Source: Lentisphaerae bacterium ADurb.Bin242
Lineage (GTDB): Bacteria > Verrucomicrobiota > Lentisphaeria > Victivallales > UBA1829
DNA: 54,693 bases
Assembly (NCBI GenBank): GCA_002069785.1
Contig: MWCA01000031.1
Location: 1 to 54,693 of the forward strand
Direction: 5' to 3'
Within the stretch, counting starts at the first letter, position 1; the number at the start of each line of letters is the position of its first letter. Positions 8,955 through 18,672 of this stretch are shown here, piece after piece. The notes beneath the pieces were generated by a model. It made no database searches, was not told where the DNA came from, and worked only from the letters and a program-made list of their open reading frames with translations. Position numbers and translations under genes: made by a program.

Positions 8955-11858
8955 ATGAAAAAAACCCTTGCCCTGCTCCTTCTGGGAACATCCGTGCCTC
9001 TCTGCGCTCTGGAATGCCGCCCGGGAAACCGTGAATTCCGATTGGAAACCGCCACCCTTTCAGCAGTCGTGAAAGACGGAATGATCATAGAACTTCTTGA
9101 CAGAAAAAGCGGCACGCTCTGGGCGAACCGATCCGTTTCAGACACAGGGATTCCGGCAGGAGTCGGGATCGTCACCGACCTTCCCCTGCTGCGGAGCGGT
9201 CACATGCCGTGGGGAGAACCCGCCTTGAAACAGTCCCTGCCGCCGTCGTTTTCGCGGATCAATTATTTTGTTCCGGAAGCTCGTTCCGCATACTCGCTGC
9301 AACATTCCGGCAAAACAGTGGAAGCGGTCTGGAAAGGACTTTCCAACGGGAAAACATTTCTTCCCGACGCCGTTCTGAAAATGGTTTTTCACGAGGCGGA
9401 AAACGGAGCTCTGGAAATTCGGACGGAAGGAAGTTCTCCGCAGGGAAATGTTTTCGGTGTCCTGGCTCCGGTCACGAATCTCGACCGGAAATCCCGTTTC
9501 ATCCTGCCTTCGTTCGGCGGAATGGTTTATGAGGACGGCGAACCGGGCCTCCTGCCGTTCGGACGTCCGCCCTATCTGGAAGCGCCGCTGATGATTCTGG
9601 AACAGGGACGCGATTCCATGGCTCTCTGGATGGAAAATCCGAAAATGCAGCCTCATTATGCCTTTTTCAACCGGAGCGGAAAAAGCTTTTCCCTGATTTT
9701 CGAGAACAATTCGCTGATGCCATTCGAGAAAAGAATGTCCGTGACCGCCCCCTCTGTATTCCTGAATGTATTTCCCGGAGACTGGAAAACGGCAGCGGCT
9801 CCTTTCCGGGACTGGTACCGGACTCATTTCCGGAAAGAGCTCGCCGTTCGAAACGGCACGGAATGGACCCGCAGGATCGCCGTTGTCTCCGATACGTCTT
9901 CCGCGATTCCGCCGGACGATCAACTCGCGCTGATGAAAACTTTTTTCCCCGCGGGGACACTGATGTTTCAGGTATGGAACGCGCGGGCGCCGAAGTGGGA
10001 CTGCGACCTGCCCGACTGGACGCCCCGCAAAGGGTATGTGGAAGGTGTCGCCCGGGCGCATGATTCCGGTTTCAAGGTTCAGGCTTATGTGAACATCTGC
10101 TGTGTGAATTATCAGTCACCCTTCTGGTTGCGGGACCGTATCGACAAATTTTTCCTGACCCGGAAAAATTCCATCTTCCAATACAAGGATACGGCATCCG
10201 ATCCGAAATTCAATGCGGAAATGTTTCTGGGAACGGTCGACTTCGCTTCCGGCCCGGACCCGTTCGAAGGGATGAAGAAAGGACAGCTTTTATACGGCGA
10301 TCTGCTGTCACCCGCGTGGCGGAAATATCATGCGGAAATGATGAAAGTCTGGAACACGCTCACCGGAACCGATTCCAACTATGAGGATACGGCGGGAACG
10401 ACCGGCGACCACGGAAATGGAATCGTCGACGGGCTCAGCGCCGGCGAGGGAGATGTGGCGCAAATGCGTCTTCTGCTGGAAACCCAGCCGAATGTGGCGA
10501 ACGCCGCCGAATTCGCTCCGGCCGCGAACGCGTTCGGCGTCACCTGGCCATTGAATTATCCGAGCGTTTACGGGAACCGCGCATTCAAGCTTTACCGGAT
10601 TCATCATCAGCTCCCCCTCAGCGATTATCTGTTCGGATATCGTCAATGGGTCACCTCCCTGCGCGGGTTCAACGATATGACGCTTCACGCCATGGCTGCG
10701 ACATCCGACGCGGCCGGGGGCATGGGATTTGTCCATGGCGATTACTACAAAAACAAAAAAGCGCCCGACATCGAAATGGACTTCTCTTTCGCCGGACATC
10801 TTCACCGGAGGGCGGTGCTCTTTGCACGGAAAAACCTGTTTCCGCTGTTTCCGGAAGGGGATTATCCGGAAAACATCATATGCATGTACCGGGGCAATGA
10901 CGGAATCTATTCCTACTTCGATGACGGCTCCCTTCAGGAGATGCGTGGTCCGGACGGACGGGCCGTTTACGGGCGTGTCAACAATACCTTCCGCGTGAAG
11001 ACGGAACTCTGGCTTGAGAACTGGCCGTTCCAGAATGGGAAAGAAATTTCCGGATTGAATCCGGAGGCGCATTATCCGCTTTTTCCGCGTCCGGTTCAGG
11101 CGAAAAGTTCCATAATCCGTACCGGAACATTACCGGAAAAAGTATTTGTCCGGAATTATTTCGACACCCCGGAAGTCGTATATCTTGAACTCGACACTGT
11201 GAAGAATGGACCGTCCCGGGTTTCGTTGGATATGGAATCCGGCCGGAAGTTCGGGGCTTGTTATGCCAATGGGAAAAAAGTGGAATTCGGGAAAATCACG
11301 GCGGATCTGCCTCTCCGTCTGACCTGTTTTACGGAAACATCCCAAAAAGCGCCCCCGGAGACCCCTTGGGTCATCCGGCTTTCCGAGGCCGGATATCCAT
11401 GCGGAGGCCCCTTCCCCTTAATTACTTGTCCAAAGGCAACGGAAGGAAAAGAAACTCTTTATGCGCCGGGCGAACATTCCTGCGTAGTCTTTTCCTGTGT
11501 GGCACCGGACCGGAATTCCGCTCTGGAAGTGACCTTTCAGGATCGTGCGAATATTTTTGTTCATCCGCATGACGGCACGGTTTTCCGTCTGTATGTGAAC
11601 GGTATTGAGCTGAAGAAATATGACACCTGTCACAGGGAAATCCTGAAGTGGACCGGAGACCGCGAGGCACGGAAGAAAATGTTCGATCTTCGACCTCGGA
11701 AATGGATGGTCCCTCTCGGAAAGTATGCCGGACAACCGGTCCTTGTCACGATCGAGATCGATCCGAATGAAAATACAAACGGAGACCATCCGTATATTTC
11801 AACCCCGCGTCTCGTCAGAGATCCGGTTCAGCAACAGAAGGAAGAAGTCCTGGAATGA
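8955..11858 (+). CDS. Secreted DUF6259-like putative glycoside hydrolase, cassette B enzyme
   Basis: I start the gene at 8955 because the product then opens with a Sec signal peptide (MKKTLALLLLGTSVPLCALE); the ATG at 8937 would add six residues before it. About 967 residues. The N-terminal third is a beta-sandwich-like region. A TIM-barrel-like catalytic region begins near TLMFQVWNARAPKWDCDLPD and includes FKVQAYVNI and the acidic motif SNYEDTAGT, with NAAEFAPAAN later. The C-terminal part is beta-rich. The layout matches DUF6259 proteins common in Lentisphaerota, with a fold close to GH101- or GH36-like retaining enzymes. Substrate and catalytic residues are not established. It is the third gene of cassette B. 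Confidence 0.75.
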   Translation: MKKTLALLLLGTSVPLCALECRPGNREFRLETATLSAVVKDGMIIELLDRKSGTLWANRSVSDTGIPAGVGIVTDLPLLRSGHMPWGEPALKQSLPPSFSRINYFVPEARSAYSLQHSGKTVEAVWKGLSNGKTFLPDAVLKMVFHEAENGALEIRTEGSSPQGNVFGVLAPVTNLDRKSRFILPSFGGMVYEDGEPGLLPFGRPPYLEAPLMILEQGRDSMALWMENPKMQPHYAFFNRSGKSFSLIFENNSLMPFEKRMSVTAPSVFLNVFPGDWKTAAAPFRDWYRTHFRKELAVRNGTEWTRRIAVVSDTSSAIPPDDQLALMKTFFPAGTLMFQVWNARAPKWDCDLPDWTPRKGYVEGVARAHDSGFKVQAYVNICCVNYQSPFWLRDRIDKFFLTRKNSIFQYKDTASDPKFNAEMFLGTVDFASGPDPFEGMKKGQLLYGDLLSPAWRKYHAEMMKVWNTLTGTDSNYEDTAGTTGDHGNGIVDGLSAGEGDVAQMRLLLETQPNVANAAEFAPAANAFGVTWPLNYPSVYGNRAFKLYRIHHQLPLSDYLFGYRQWVTSLRGFNDMTLHAMAATSDAAGGMGFVHGDYYKNKKAPDIEMDFSFAGHLHRRAVLFARKNLFPLFPEGDYPENIICMYRGNDGIYSYFDDGSLQEMRGPDGRAVYGRVNNTFRVKTELWLENWPFQNGKEISGLNPEAHYPLFPRPVQAKSSIIRTGTLPEKVFVRNYFDTPEVVYLELDTVKNGPSRVSLDMESGRKFGACYANGKKVEFGKITADLPLRLTCFTETSQKAPPETPWVIRLSEAGYPCGGPFPLITCPKATEGKETLYAPGEHSCVVFSCVAPDRNSALEVTFQDRANIFVHPHDGTVFRLYVNGIELKKYDTCHREILKWTGDREARKKMFDLRPRKWMVPLGKYAGQPVLVTIEIDPNENTNGDHPYISTPRLVRDPVQQQKEEVLE

Positions 11859-11956
11859 AAAAAACAATCGGCTTCATCGACAATTTTATTGACGAATTTC
11901 ACTCGAATCATTATGTGGAGATGATCCGGAAATCGCCGCCGGGAATGGAATCGTGA
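11855..11956 (+). pseudogene. N-terminal remnant of a Gfo/Idh/MocA-like oxidoreductase
   Basis: An ATG overlaps the stop of the DUF6259 gene (ATGA) and opens a reading frame of only 33 codons. It starts MKKTIGFIDNFIDEFHSNHY and ends at TGA (11954-11956). This resembles the first strand and helix of Gfo/Idh/MocA proteins in this phylum (GFID..LDEWHANNY). The rest of the domain is absent, and a convergent gene ends 32 bases later. I read it as the stump of a fourth cassette gene cut off by a deletion or rearrangement. Family assignment rests on 33 residues. Confidence 0.5.
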
Positions 11957-11987
11957 AAGGAGGGCATAGGTAACGGTCAATCTCAAA

Positions 11988-14252
11988 TCACCCGCGAGAA
12001 GGCTTTGAATCTTCGGAACAGGCCCTCCTTCCAGGTTCAAGATAAACGATATAGGCATTGGTGACGGCCTTTAACGGAAGAGAACACTTGCCGGCTTCGA
12101 TCGGTATGATTCTTTTCCCGGACATCACGGAACCATCGGAATTCAAAGGAATGAGAACGGCACGTCCGGCGTTTTTTATCCCGCGCAAAAACAGGGTTCC
12201 GGACCAGGGTTCGATACGGACGGGGCCGGTTCCCCAGACTTCCGTGATCCGGCGGTCCGCCGACCAGCGCATATGGGTGTTGGCCACCCGGACATTGGCG
12301 GTAACATAGAGCTTTTCCGATTCAGAAATCGCTTTTCCGTCCAGTGAACTGACCGTTATCGCGCAGAAAAGAGCCTCCGTTTCCACAGAAATGTTCTTCA
12401 ACGGGAGCCGATGCCTGTTGATGAATCCGGCCAGAACCTGAGTACGGCCGGTGTCGATGGTAAAATAACCGGTCATATTCTTCCGGTGAAACAAAGGGGA
12501 GCCAAAAAACAATGTCAATTCATTTGTGTCGGAAATGGCCGGGTTCTCAACCGCCGCCGTATCGCAGCACGAAATTTCGGGACCGTTCAACGATGCGATT
12601 CTGATCCGGTGCCGGAAGACAAGTCTTTTCTCCAGCGGATACCAGTCCCGGTTCCGGATCGCTTCTTTGACTTGATCCGGCGAGAAGGAACACGTTCGGG
12701 TTTCACGCGCTTTCCGGACATCCGCCCGCAAAAAAATAAGAGCGCCGGCTGCCAGCTGTGACATTTTCTGCGGATCTTTCGCAATGTCGAACGGCCGTCC
12801 CACAGGACCCGGTTTCGTGATGATGTCCCGGTTGCACAAGGTATGCAGAATAATGCCGTCCATATCCTGAAACGCCGCATATGCGGAATACATGGGAATG
12901 GCTTCCGCCGCAAACTCCTGCGGGAAAGGACTGTTGTACTCCGACATCAGGAGAGGTTTCCCCTCCAGGGCGGAGCAGGGAATGGCGGGAAACGGCAGTT
13001 CCGGATTGTCCACCATCGGGGTATTTTCCCGTATGCACTGGTCTCGGTAATTGTAAAATTCATCGATCGTGCTGTTCGGAGACGGATAGGGATGCTCCCA
13101 GTAGAAATGGGTGTCCACCACATCCAGCAGGGATGTCCCGGAAATGAGCGCCAGAGAACAAGTTCCATGACCGAAATTGCTGTTCCCGATCAGCAGCGAC
13201 CGGATACCCAGTTCCCGCCGCAGAAAATCCCGGGTTGACAAAAAGAATTTTCGTTCCAGGTCCATGACAAAACCGATTTCCGCATGAAAACGCTCTTTGG
13301 GCGCCTGCGCACGTTCCTGGATATCCAGCAATGGAATCAACGAATCCGCGCTTATGGAATTCTCTTTTCTCCATCGCTTCCGCGTATCCGGCGGAATATT
13401 CACGGACAGCCAATCGTTGTAAAGCCGAAGGAATTCCTGTGCATATTCAAGAGGCATGCAGTTTTGTCTGGTCGTCCATTCGGCTTCCTTTACGGCGCAT
13501 TCGGCAGGAGGCTCCTTCAGGCGCTGTTGAATCACATCCCTTTCCCAGAACTCGACTATGCTCATCTCATTGGTCAGTTCCACAAACAGAACCGCGGGGT
13601 CTTCCGAATATTTCAACCCCGTGTAAGGATTTTCATGCGCCAGCAATTGACGCGCATACTCCCTGTGGCAGCGTTGATACCTGGAATCGAAGTAAAGCGC
13701 GGGATAACCGCAATCCGGAATTCCGTCTCCGGATTTGAACCCGCGAATCCCGTAGTCCAGCCGAAGGTAAATATAAATCCCGCGTTTCTTCAATTCCGCC
13801 GCCAGGAAGTCGAATTTATCCATGGATTGCGGATCGATGGCGCGACAATCGCTGTCGGGAACCAGCAATGCCTCGGCGGGTCCCATCCGGACACAATTTA
13901 TGCCGCAGCGGGCGAGGTTTTCAGCGATGCGCACGGACGAATCATGTCCCGGAACCGCTCCCCGGTTTGTAATATTGACGCCGTAAACCCGGAAACGCTT
14001 TCCGTCCGGGTAGGCAAGGTGTCCATCTTTGACCGTAATCCATCCCGACTTGCCGGCCGGCGCCTCCAGAAGGAAACGCACATCGGCGGGAGATTTGGAT
14101 TTTCGAGGCCATTTGACATCGAACGGGACAAAACGGTCCGAGTCGTTCACCTCTTTTCCCTGATGGTAGGCGCTGCATGGCTTCAAGCCGTTTCCCGGAA
14201 GGAAATCCGATTTTTTTTCAGAACGGCTGCCGGTTTTGGTTCGTTTCGTCAT
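11988..14252 (-). CDS. Cytoplasmic clan GH-A-like glycoside hydrolase (cellulase-fold)
   Basis: A 754-residue protein without a signal peptide. A TIM barrel of the GH5/GH2-type clan spans about residues 60-470: RFRVYGVNITNRG, then INCVRMGP. The probable acid/base is E229 in VELTNEMS (the asparagine-glutamate pair after strand 4). The probable nucleophile is E438 in LLMSEYNSPFP. The C-terminal 280 residues are beta-rich. It is the last gene of a minus-strand group: its ATG overlaps the stop of the MFS gene, which follows a GH20 gene. Intracellular hydrolysis of imported oligosaccharides is likely. GGAGGG lies upstream. Unlike the six secreted enzymes here, it has no pilin neighbour. Confidence 0.82.
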   Translation of the reverse strand: MTKRTKTGSRSEKKSDFLPGNGLKPCSAYHQGKEVNDSDRFVPFDVKWPRKSKSPADVRFLLEAPAGKSGWITVKDGHLAYPDGKRFRVYGVNITNRGAVPGHDSSVRIAENLARCGINCVRMGPAEALLVPDSDCRAIDPQSMDKFDFLAAELKKRGIYIYLRLDYGIRGFKSGDGIPDCGYPALYFDSRYQRCHREYARQLLAHENPYTGLKYSEDPAVLFVELTNEMSIVEFWERDVIQQRLKEPPAECAVKEAEWTTRQNCMPLEYAQEFLRLYNDWLSVNIPPDTRKRWRKENSISADSLIPLLDIQERAQAPKERFHAEIGFVMDLERKFFLSTRDFLRRELGIRSLLIGNSNFGHGTCSLALISGTSLLDVVDTHFYWEHPYPSPNSTIDEFYNYRDQCIRENTPMVDNPELPFPAIPCSALEGKPLLMSEYNSPFPQEFAAEAIPMYSAYAAFQDMDGIILHTLCNRDIITKPGPVGRPFDIAKDPQKMSQLAAGALIFLRADVRKARETRTCSFSPDQVKEAIRNRDWYPLEKRLVFRHRIRIASLNGPEISCCDTAAVENPAISDTNELTLFFGSPLFHRKNMTGYFTIDTGRTQVLAGFINRHRLPLKNISVETEALFCAITVSSLDGKAISESEKLYVTANVRVANTHMRWSADRRITEVWGTGPVRIEPWSGTLFLRGIKNAGRAVLIPLNSDGSVMSGKRIIPIEAGKCSLPLKAVTNAYIVYLEPGRRACSEDSKPSRG

Positions 14253-15631
14253 CCTTTTCGACCCTCCAGTAATTTTTTATGACTCAAGGCGGATCTCCCA
14301 AAAATGGAACTCATTCCATCCATCGGAAACCGCCACGGATATATTTTCAGACGCTTTTCGATCGGCAACGGCTTCATCCTGTAGAGAAAGAAGATTCCAG
14401 GCAGGAGCAGTGCAAAGGCCATTCCGAAATACAGCCCGTACCTTCCGAATGAAACGGTCAACGAAGAGAGCCGGGCGGAGAAAGTCAGAAGGATTCCGCA
14501 GAAAAACATTCCGGCCAGCCCTGCCCCCGCCCCGGACAGAAGCGCCGTCAGAATGGAAGCCGAAATTCTCATGGAAGGTTTGACCGTTTGCAGACAATAA
14601 TGCGTCATGGCGTTCACCAGGGAAACATAGGTTGTCCCGGCAAGAACGAACGGCAAAGCGAGAAACAGCGCATTTTTCAGCCCCAGCCCGATGATTGCAC
14701 ACCAGAGAAGAGGAACGCAAAGCAGAAGCAGATAGCAAAGCATGGCAAAACGTCGGGGTCCCATCCGCCTGGAAATCCGGCCTGTCGCGAAAGAAATCCC
14801 GAAGGCCGACAGCCATTGAACCAGGGAAAAAAGCAGTGCCTGCGTGTTTGTATATCCGAATCCGCGCTTCAGCACAAGCACGCTTGCCGGAATCAGCATG
14901 ATTACCGCAAGGTTGATCGCAAATTGTCCGGCGAGCAGTTTTCGTATTTCATGCGTCCCGAATAAAATTTTGAGTTCGCCGGCGATCGGTTTGCGGGCTG
15001 ATTTGATAAGCACGTCCGATTCATCGATCCGGCTTATGTAACGTGACGAAGTCACCCCGAGGAAGGCTCCCGCGACAATGATTCCCGTCAGCACCGGCAG
15101 GTTGTTCGCAAAAGACAGGATCAGGGCGATCACGATCAGGGAAATCGAACCGGAACCAAACACCAGCATGGAGGTGAACGCAATATAGGAACTCCGGTTC
15201 CGGACGCTTGTCATTTCCCCCAGCAGGGGTTGAAGCATGACCGCCCCCGCGGCGCGGAATCCGTAAAAAAGGAATGCGCCGCACAGGAGAAGGGCGGTTG
15301 CGGTATTCCTCCAGGAAAGAAGCATTGCGGGAGCGGCAAGCGCCACGGAAACGGCAGCGATGTTGCGGGCCTTCCAGAAAATGCTTTGACAGCGGGCGGC
15401 GCCCACCCGGGCGGCCGTCAGCTTGCCCAGAGGAAGCAGGAGATTCCCGAAATACCCCATCGCTCCGAGAGTGGCGACCAGAGTGTCCGGACATCCGAGC
15501 TGGACGGCAAAAAGAAGGATCATCGTTTCGCCCAGGCACATGTAGGAAAGCCCGTTCAGCATTTGAAAGATGTTGAAGTTCTTTCTGGACTGCTCCTGTC
15601 TTTCCGGCGGCACCGGTCCGTTCAGTATCAT
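14249..15631 (-). CDS. MFS-type transporter
   Basis: A 460-residue membrane protein with about 12 hydrophobic segments and the usual central loop (RISRIDESDVLIKSARKPIAGELK, about residues 200-220). RISRRMGPRRFAM is a loop 8-9 motif of the major facilitator superfamily. Its position between a GH20 hexosaminidase gene and a cytoplasmic glycosidase gene, sharing an ATGA with the latter, suggests import of the oligosaccharide or glycoside that both enzymes cut. AAGGGG precedes the ATG. The substrate cannot be read from the sequence. Confidence 0.8.
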   Translation of the reverse strand: MILNGPVPPERQEQSRKNFNIFQMLNGLSYMCLGETMILLFAVQLGCPDTLVATLGAMGYFGNLLLPLGKLTAARVGAARCQSIFWKARNIAAVSVALAAPAMLLSWRNTATALLLCGAFLFYGFRAAGAVMLQPLLGEMTSVRNRSSYIAFTSMLVFGSGSISLIVIALILSFANNLPVLTGIIVAGAFLGVTSSRYISRIDESDVLIKSARKPIAGELKILFGTHEIRKLLAGQFAINLAVIMLIPASVLVLKRGFGYTNTQALLFSLVQWLSAFGISFATGRISRRMGPRRFAMLCYLLLLCVPLLWCAIIGLGLKNALFLALPFVLAGTTYVSLVNAMTHYCLQTVKPSMRISASILTALLSGAGAGLAGMFFCGILLTFSARLSSLTVSFGRYGLYFGMAFALLLPGIFFLYRMKPLPIEKRLKIYPWRFPMDGMSSIFGRSALSHKKLLEGRKG

Positions 15632-15717
15632 TTCTGCCCCTTGTCCAATTCATGACGCGGAACTTTCTGCTGTCCGCCGGCTTTGGGGAAAGGGTTCCCT
15701 TTGCCGTCCCTTCCCTT

Positions 15718-17574
15718 TCAGATGAACCAGTCGCCGGTCGCGATCTGGTGGTAGCGGGAATGGGTCGAACCCAGGGTTTTCGGTTTGACTTCCAGTTCCT
15801 CGATGGCCTTCGCCGTGCCGTCAAGATAAGACTCGATCCGCCGCCCGGCTTCCCGGTAGCGTTCCCGAAGCCCCGCGAGCCGGATCTGGTTGATCTCCAG
15901 CCCCCAGAGCTTGCAGCTCCGGACCCATTGTTCGCGATAGGAGGCCATCAGGCTTTCAATGGCTTCCACGATTTCGGGCACATCCTTTTCGGCCAGAGTG
16001 CGGAGGCCCTCCCTGTCATTGGCTTCATACGCCTTCAGAAGCCGCATGCGGAAATCGACTTTCCGCACAAGAACGGAACAGACGTTCCACCCGTAATCGA
16101 TGTATCCGGCCTTTTTATCGTCCCGGTACGGAGCAATGGCCGCCAGGGTCTTGCGGTAGGATTCCAGCGCCGCCTCCCAGATGTCGGCGCCGTGAGCAAG
16201 ATATTCATGCCAGACGATTCCCATGAGAGGATCATCCCAGAGGACAGCCACATCGACCACGTCGAGAACGCCTCCATCCGCTTTTGTATATTGAAACCCG
16301 ATTTCGGACGTTTTGAGCTGCAATTCGTAGGAGGTTCCGCATACGGCGCGGTAGACGGCGGAAATCCGTTCCGGGTCCGCCGCGCCGTTGTTGGCATAAT
16401 CCGCAGCCCACGCCATCCCGGCAAAGGCTGACTCGAATTCACAGGTGGCAACGTGTCCCCACATCGTGAAGATGATCTCATCGGTTCCGGTTTCCCGGCA
16501 GGCGTCGATACAGGGACGCACTCTCGGCTCGCTTTTCCCGTGGTCGTACCAGGTGCGCTCCCATGTCCAGAGCCCGGTCGCCATGAGCGCTTTCCGGCTC
16601 GTGAGAGCGGTGGTGTGCTTCAGCATGGCTGCATAAAAATCTTTTTCGGTATTGTAGTAGTCCCAGTAACAGAGCTGGACCATTTCCGGGATAGCCGCCT
16701 TGACGTTCTCCGGCACCTCCGCGGACAGATCGTAATAAGCCCCGCTCTTGCTTGCATACCGGAAATACATATCGGCCCAGATCATCGGTTTCAAATGCAA
16801 TTTTTCGCAGATTCCGCAGATTTTTCCGAGATGACGGTTGTAAATCCGGAAAGGTTCCTCATACCCGTGAATGTCCATGAAATTGCCCCGCCCCAGATCG
16901 TGGGTTTCGTCCATGCCGAGATGGATCCGGCGCGAGGAAAGAGCATCGCTCCAGAAGCCGATCATTTTTTCCAGAAGCGAATAGCTGTCCGGTTCGTCGA
17001 CCCGAATGCAGACGGAGGTGTCCCGCACCTTCCCGTAAGCCGCCCACCGGAGAACCGGTTCCAGATGTCCGAGCACCTGGATGCAGGCAACGATCTCGAT
17101 TCCGAGTTTTTGGGCAAAGGCGTCGATTTCGCGGATTTCCTCCGCGGAATAGGCTCCGCGCATATATCCGAAATACGTTTCTCCGGGCACCTGATAGGTG
17201 TCCTTGGCATAAAGCAGCGCCATATTGTAGCCGAGCAGGGCAACCCGGAGGAGCCAGTGTTTGAAATGGGCGACCGTCACGACGCCCGGAAAGCAGATCC
17301 GGAGAACGGCAAACGTCTTGAAAAACATCGTTTCCCTGCATTCTTCCCCGGCCAGCGCATAAGCGAGTCCCCGTGCCGCAGCCCGCATGCAGCCGTAGCG
17401 GACCACCAGTTTCTCTCCGTCCCGGAGGGTGTGAAGAATCCCCGGATTATCCGCTTTCTCGAAAAAAAGATTTGTCCCGGCGGTTCCCTCCCCGACCGGA
17501 TACTCTTCCCCGAAGGTGCGAAGCATTTCATGCAGTTCTTCCGGCGTCTTCTCCGCATTCCAGATCAATTTCAT
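15718..17574 (-). CDS. GH20-family beta-N-acetylhexosaminidase-like protein, cytoplasmic
   Basis: A 618-residue protein with no signal peptide. The GH20 barrel is clear: IVACIQVLGHLEPVLRW, then RIHLGMDETHDLGRG, where D222-E223 is the Asp-Glu catalytic pair of substrate-assisted catalysis (E as acid/base). LKPMIWADMYFR and LMATGLWTWERTW form later strands. The family removes terminal N-acetylhexosamine residues from glycans. The gene leads the run GH20, MFS, GH-A glycosidase, 86 bases before the transporter. A TATAAT lies about 35 bases upstream, with AraC-like direct repeats behind it, and an AraC gene is 160 bases upstream. Exact glycan specificity is unknown. Confidence 0.85.
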   Translation of the reverse strand: MKLIWNAEKTPEELHEMLRTFGEEYPVGEGTAGTNLFFEKADNPGILHTLRDGEKLVVRYGCMRAAARGLAYALAGEECRETMFFKTFAVLRICFPGVVTVAHFKHWLLRVALLGYNMALLYAKDTYQVPGETYFGYMRGAYSAEEIREIDAFAQKLGIEIVACIQVLGHLEPVLRWAAYGKVRDTSVCIRVDEPDSYSLLEKMIGFWSDALSSRRIHLGMDETHDLGRGNFMDIHGYEEPFRIYNRHLGKICGICEKLHLKPMIWADMYFRYASKSGAYYDLSAEVPENVKAAIPEMVQLCYWDYYNTEKDFYAAMLKHTTALTSRKALMATGLWTWERTWYDHGKSEPRVRPCIDACRETGTDEIIFTMWGHVATCEFESAFAGMAWAADYANNGAADPERISAVYRAVCGTSYELQLKTSEIGFQYTKADGGVLDVVDVAVLWDDPLMGIVWHEYLAHGADIWEAALESYRKTLAAIAPYRDDKKAGYIDYGWNVCSVLVRKVDFRMRLLKAYEANDREGLRTLAEKDVPEIVEAIESLMASYREQWVRSCKLWGLEINQIRLAGLRERYREAGRRIESYLDGTAKAIEELEVKPKTLGSTHSRYHQIATGDWFI

Positions 17575-17609
17575 TTTTCCATTCTCCCTGTGGGTTTGTT
17601 TCCGATCTT

Positions 17610-17668
17610 ATTATAGCCTGTCTTCCGGGAAAGAAAATGGATGAAAACATGAAAAACATGTATGGATG
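17610..17668 (-). promoter_or_regulatory. GH20 operon promoter with direct repeats (candidate AraC site)
   Basis: On the minus strand a perfect TATAAT (17615-17610) lacks a good -35. In its place, on the plus strand, stand repeated elements: ATGGATG at 17637-17643 and 17662-17668 (25 bases apart), enclosing AAAACATG at 17644-17651 and 17653-17660 (9 bases apart). A weak -35 with direct repeats abutting it is the usual arrangement for activation by an AraC-type protein. The gene at 17736-18551 is the natural candidate. Confidence 0.5.
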
Positions 17669-17735
17669 CATATTTCCGGCTGTCAGGACCGGATTCCGGA
17701 TTTGGAAGAGGGGAGAAAATCCGCCGGAAAATGGG

Positions 17736-18551
17736 TCACGGAACATTTCTTTTATAGCGCGAAGGCGAAACTCCGTAAGCGGCCTTGAAACGGCGCGAAA
17801 GTTCAAATGCATCGTAGAATCCGGTCTTATCCGCCACCTCGCCCAGCGTCAGGTCCGACAATACGATCAGCCGTTCGGCTTCCCGGAGACGTTTTGCCCG
17901 AAGAAACGCCGAGGGTGTTGTTCCCAGCTGCTTCCGGAAAAGAATCTGGAACTGCTGCATGGAAAGCCCGCAGAGCGCGGACAGACTCCGGATTTCCAGT
18001 TTTTCCCGGTAGGATGAAGCAATGGCCGAAAGCGCGGGAGCCAGTCGACCGGGCAGAAAACAGGCGGAACTGTTTTCCTTCCTCGGGATGGACTGTCCGA
18101 GAAGCAGCCGGAACAAATGCAGAAGGATTTCCCTCCGTTCAAGAACGCAGTCCGCCTCCGTTCTTCCGCGAAGCTCGTAAAGACGTTCTGCCAGAGCCGA
18201 CAGACCGTTGTCTTCCAGCAGGAACGGAATCTCCCAGAAGTGTTCCGGCCCGACTCCGGACGGAATTTCAAAGGAAAGCAGAAGGGCGGTAAATTCCACC
18301 GGTTCAAGGATGCGGTTGATCCGGGGAATATTCGGCGGACAGTAAAAAACGGTACCCTTTTTCCGCAGGACTTTGGTGGAAATTCCCAATCCGAAGTGTG
18401 TTTCCATCGCCCCGCGCCGGGTAAATGCAAGCACGGCATGCGGACGCGCCAGCCAGCCGCCTTCCTGCCCGCATGCCGTGCTTCCCTTGAATATTTCCAC
18501 ACACTCAGGACGGATTTCCTGCGCGACTCTGGAAAGAGTAAAAGCATTCAT
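17736..18551 (-). CDS. AraC-family transcriptional regulator
   Basis: The start is set at 18551 (MNAFTLSRVAQEIRPE), because longer frames would run into the oxidoreductase gene upstream. 271 residues. The N-terminal 150 residues form a cupin-like sensor domain (ARPHAVLAFTRRGAMETHF, VFYCPPNIPRINR). The C-terminal 100 residues are a double helix-turn-helix: LEIRSLSALCGLSMQQFQIL, then LTLGEVADKTGFYDAFELSRRF and GVSPSRYKR. It probably activates the GH20 operon that begins 160 bases downstream. It may also answer to a product of the sugar-metabolism genes just upstream, which read the same way. Confidence 0.9.
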   Translation of the reverse strand: MNAFTLSRVAQEIRPECVEIFKGSTACGQEGGWLARPHAVLAFTRRGAMETHFGLGISTKVLRKKGTVFYCPPNIPRINRILEPVEFTALLLSFEIPSGVGPEHFWEIPFLLEDNGLSALAERLYELRGRTEADCVLERREILLHLFRLLLGQSIPRKENSSACFLPGRLAPALSAIASSYREKLEIRSLSALCGLSMQQFQILFRKQLGTTPSAFLRAKRLREAERLIVLSDLTLGEVADKTGFYDAFELSRRFKAAYGVSPSRYKRNVP

Positions 18552-18672
18552 CGTTTTTCCGTCATCCGGTTTGGAGTTTCTTTTCCCTGAAGAAAATAAA
18601 TTACTCCCGGAAAAACAAAATGCAAGCCGGAGGACCGTTCCCGAACTCAAAAGAAAGAAGGACCCGGTAGAA

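Noticed and set aside
11141..11857. A riboswitch or structured RNA around the cassette B enzyme's 3' end
   Set aside because: Only coding sequence with normal codon use is seen; no conserved stem pattern could be made out.
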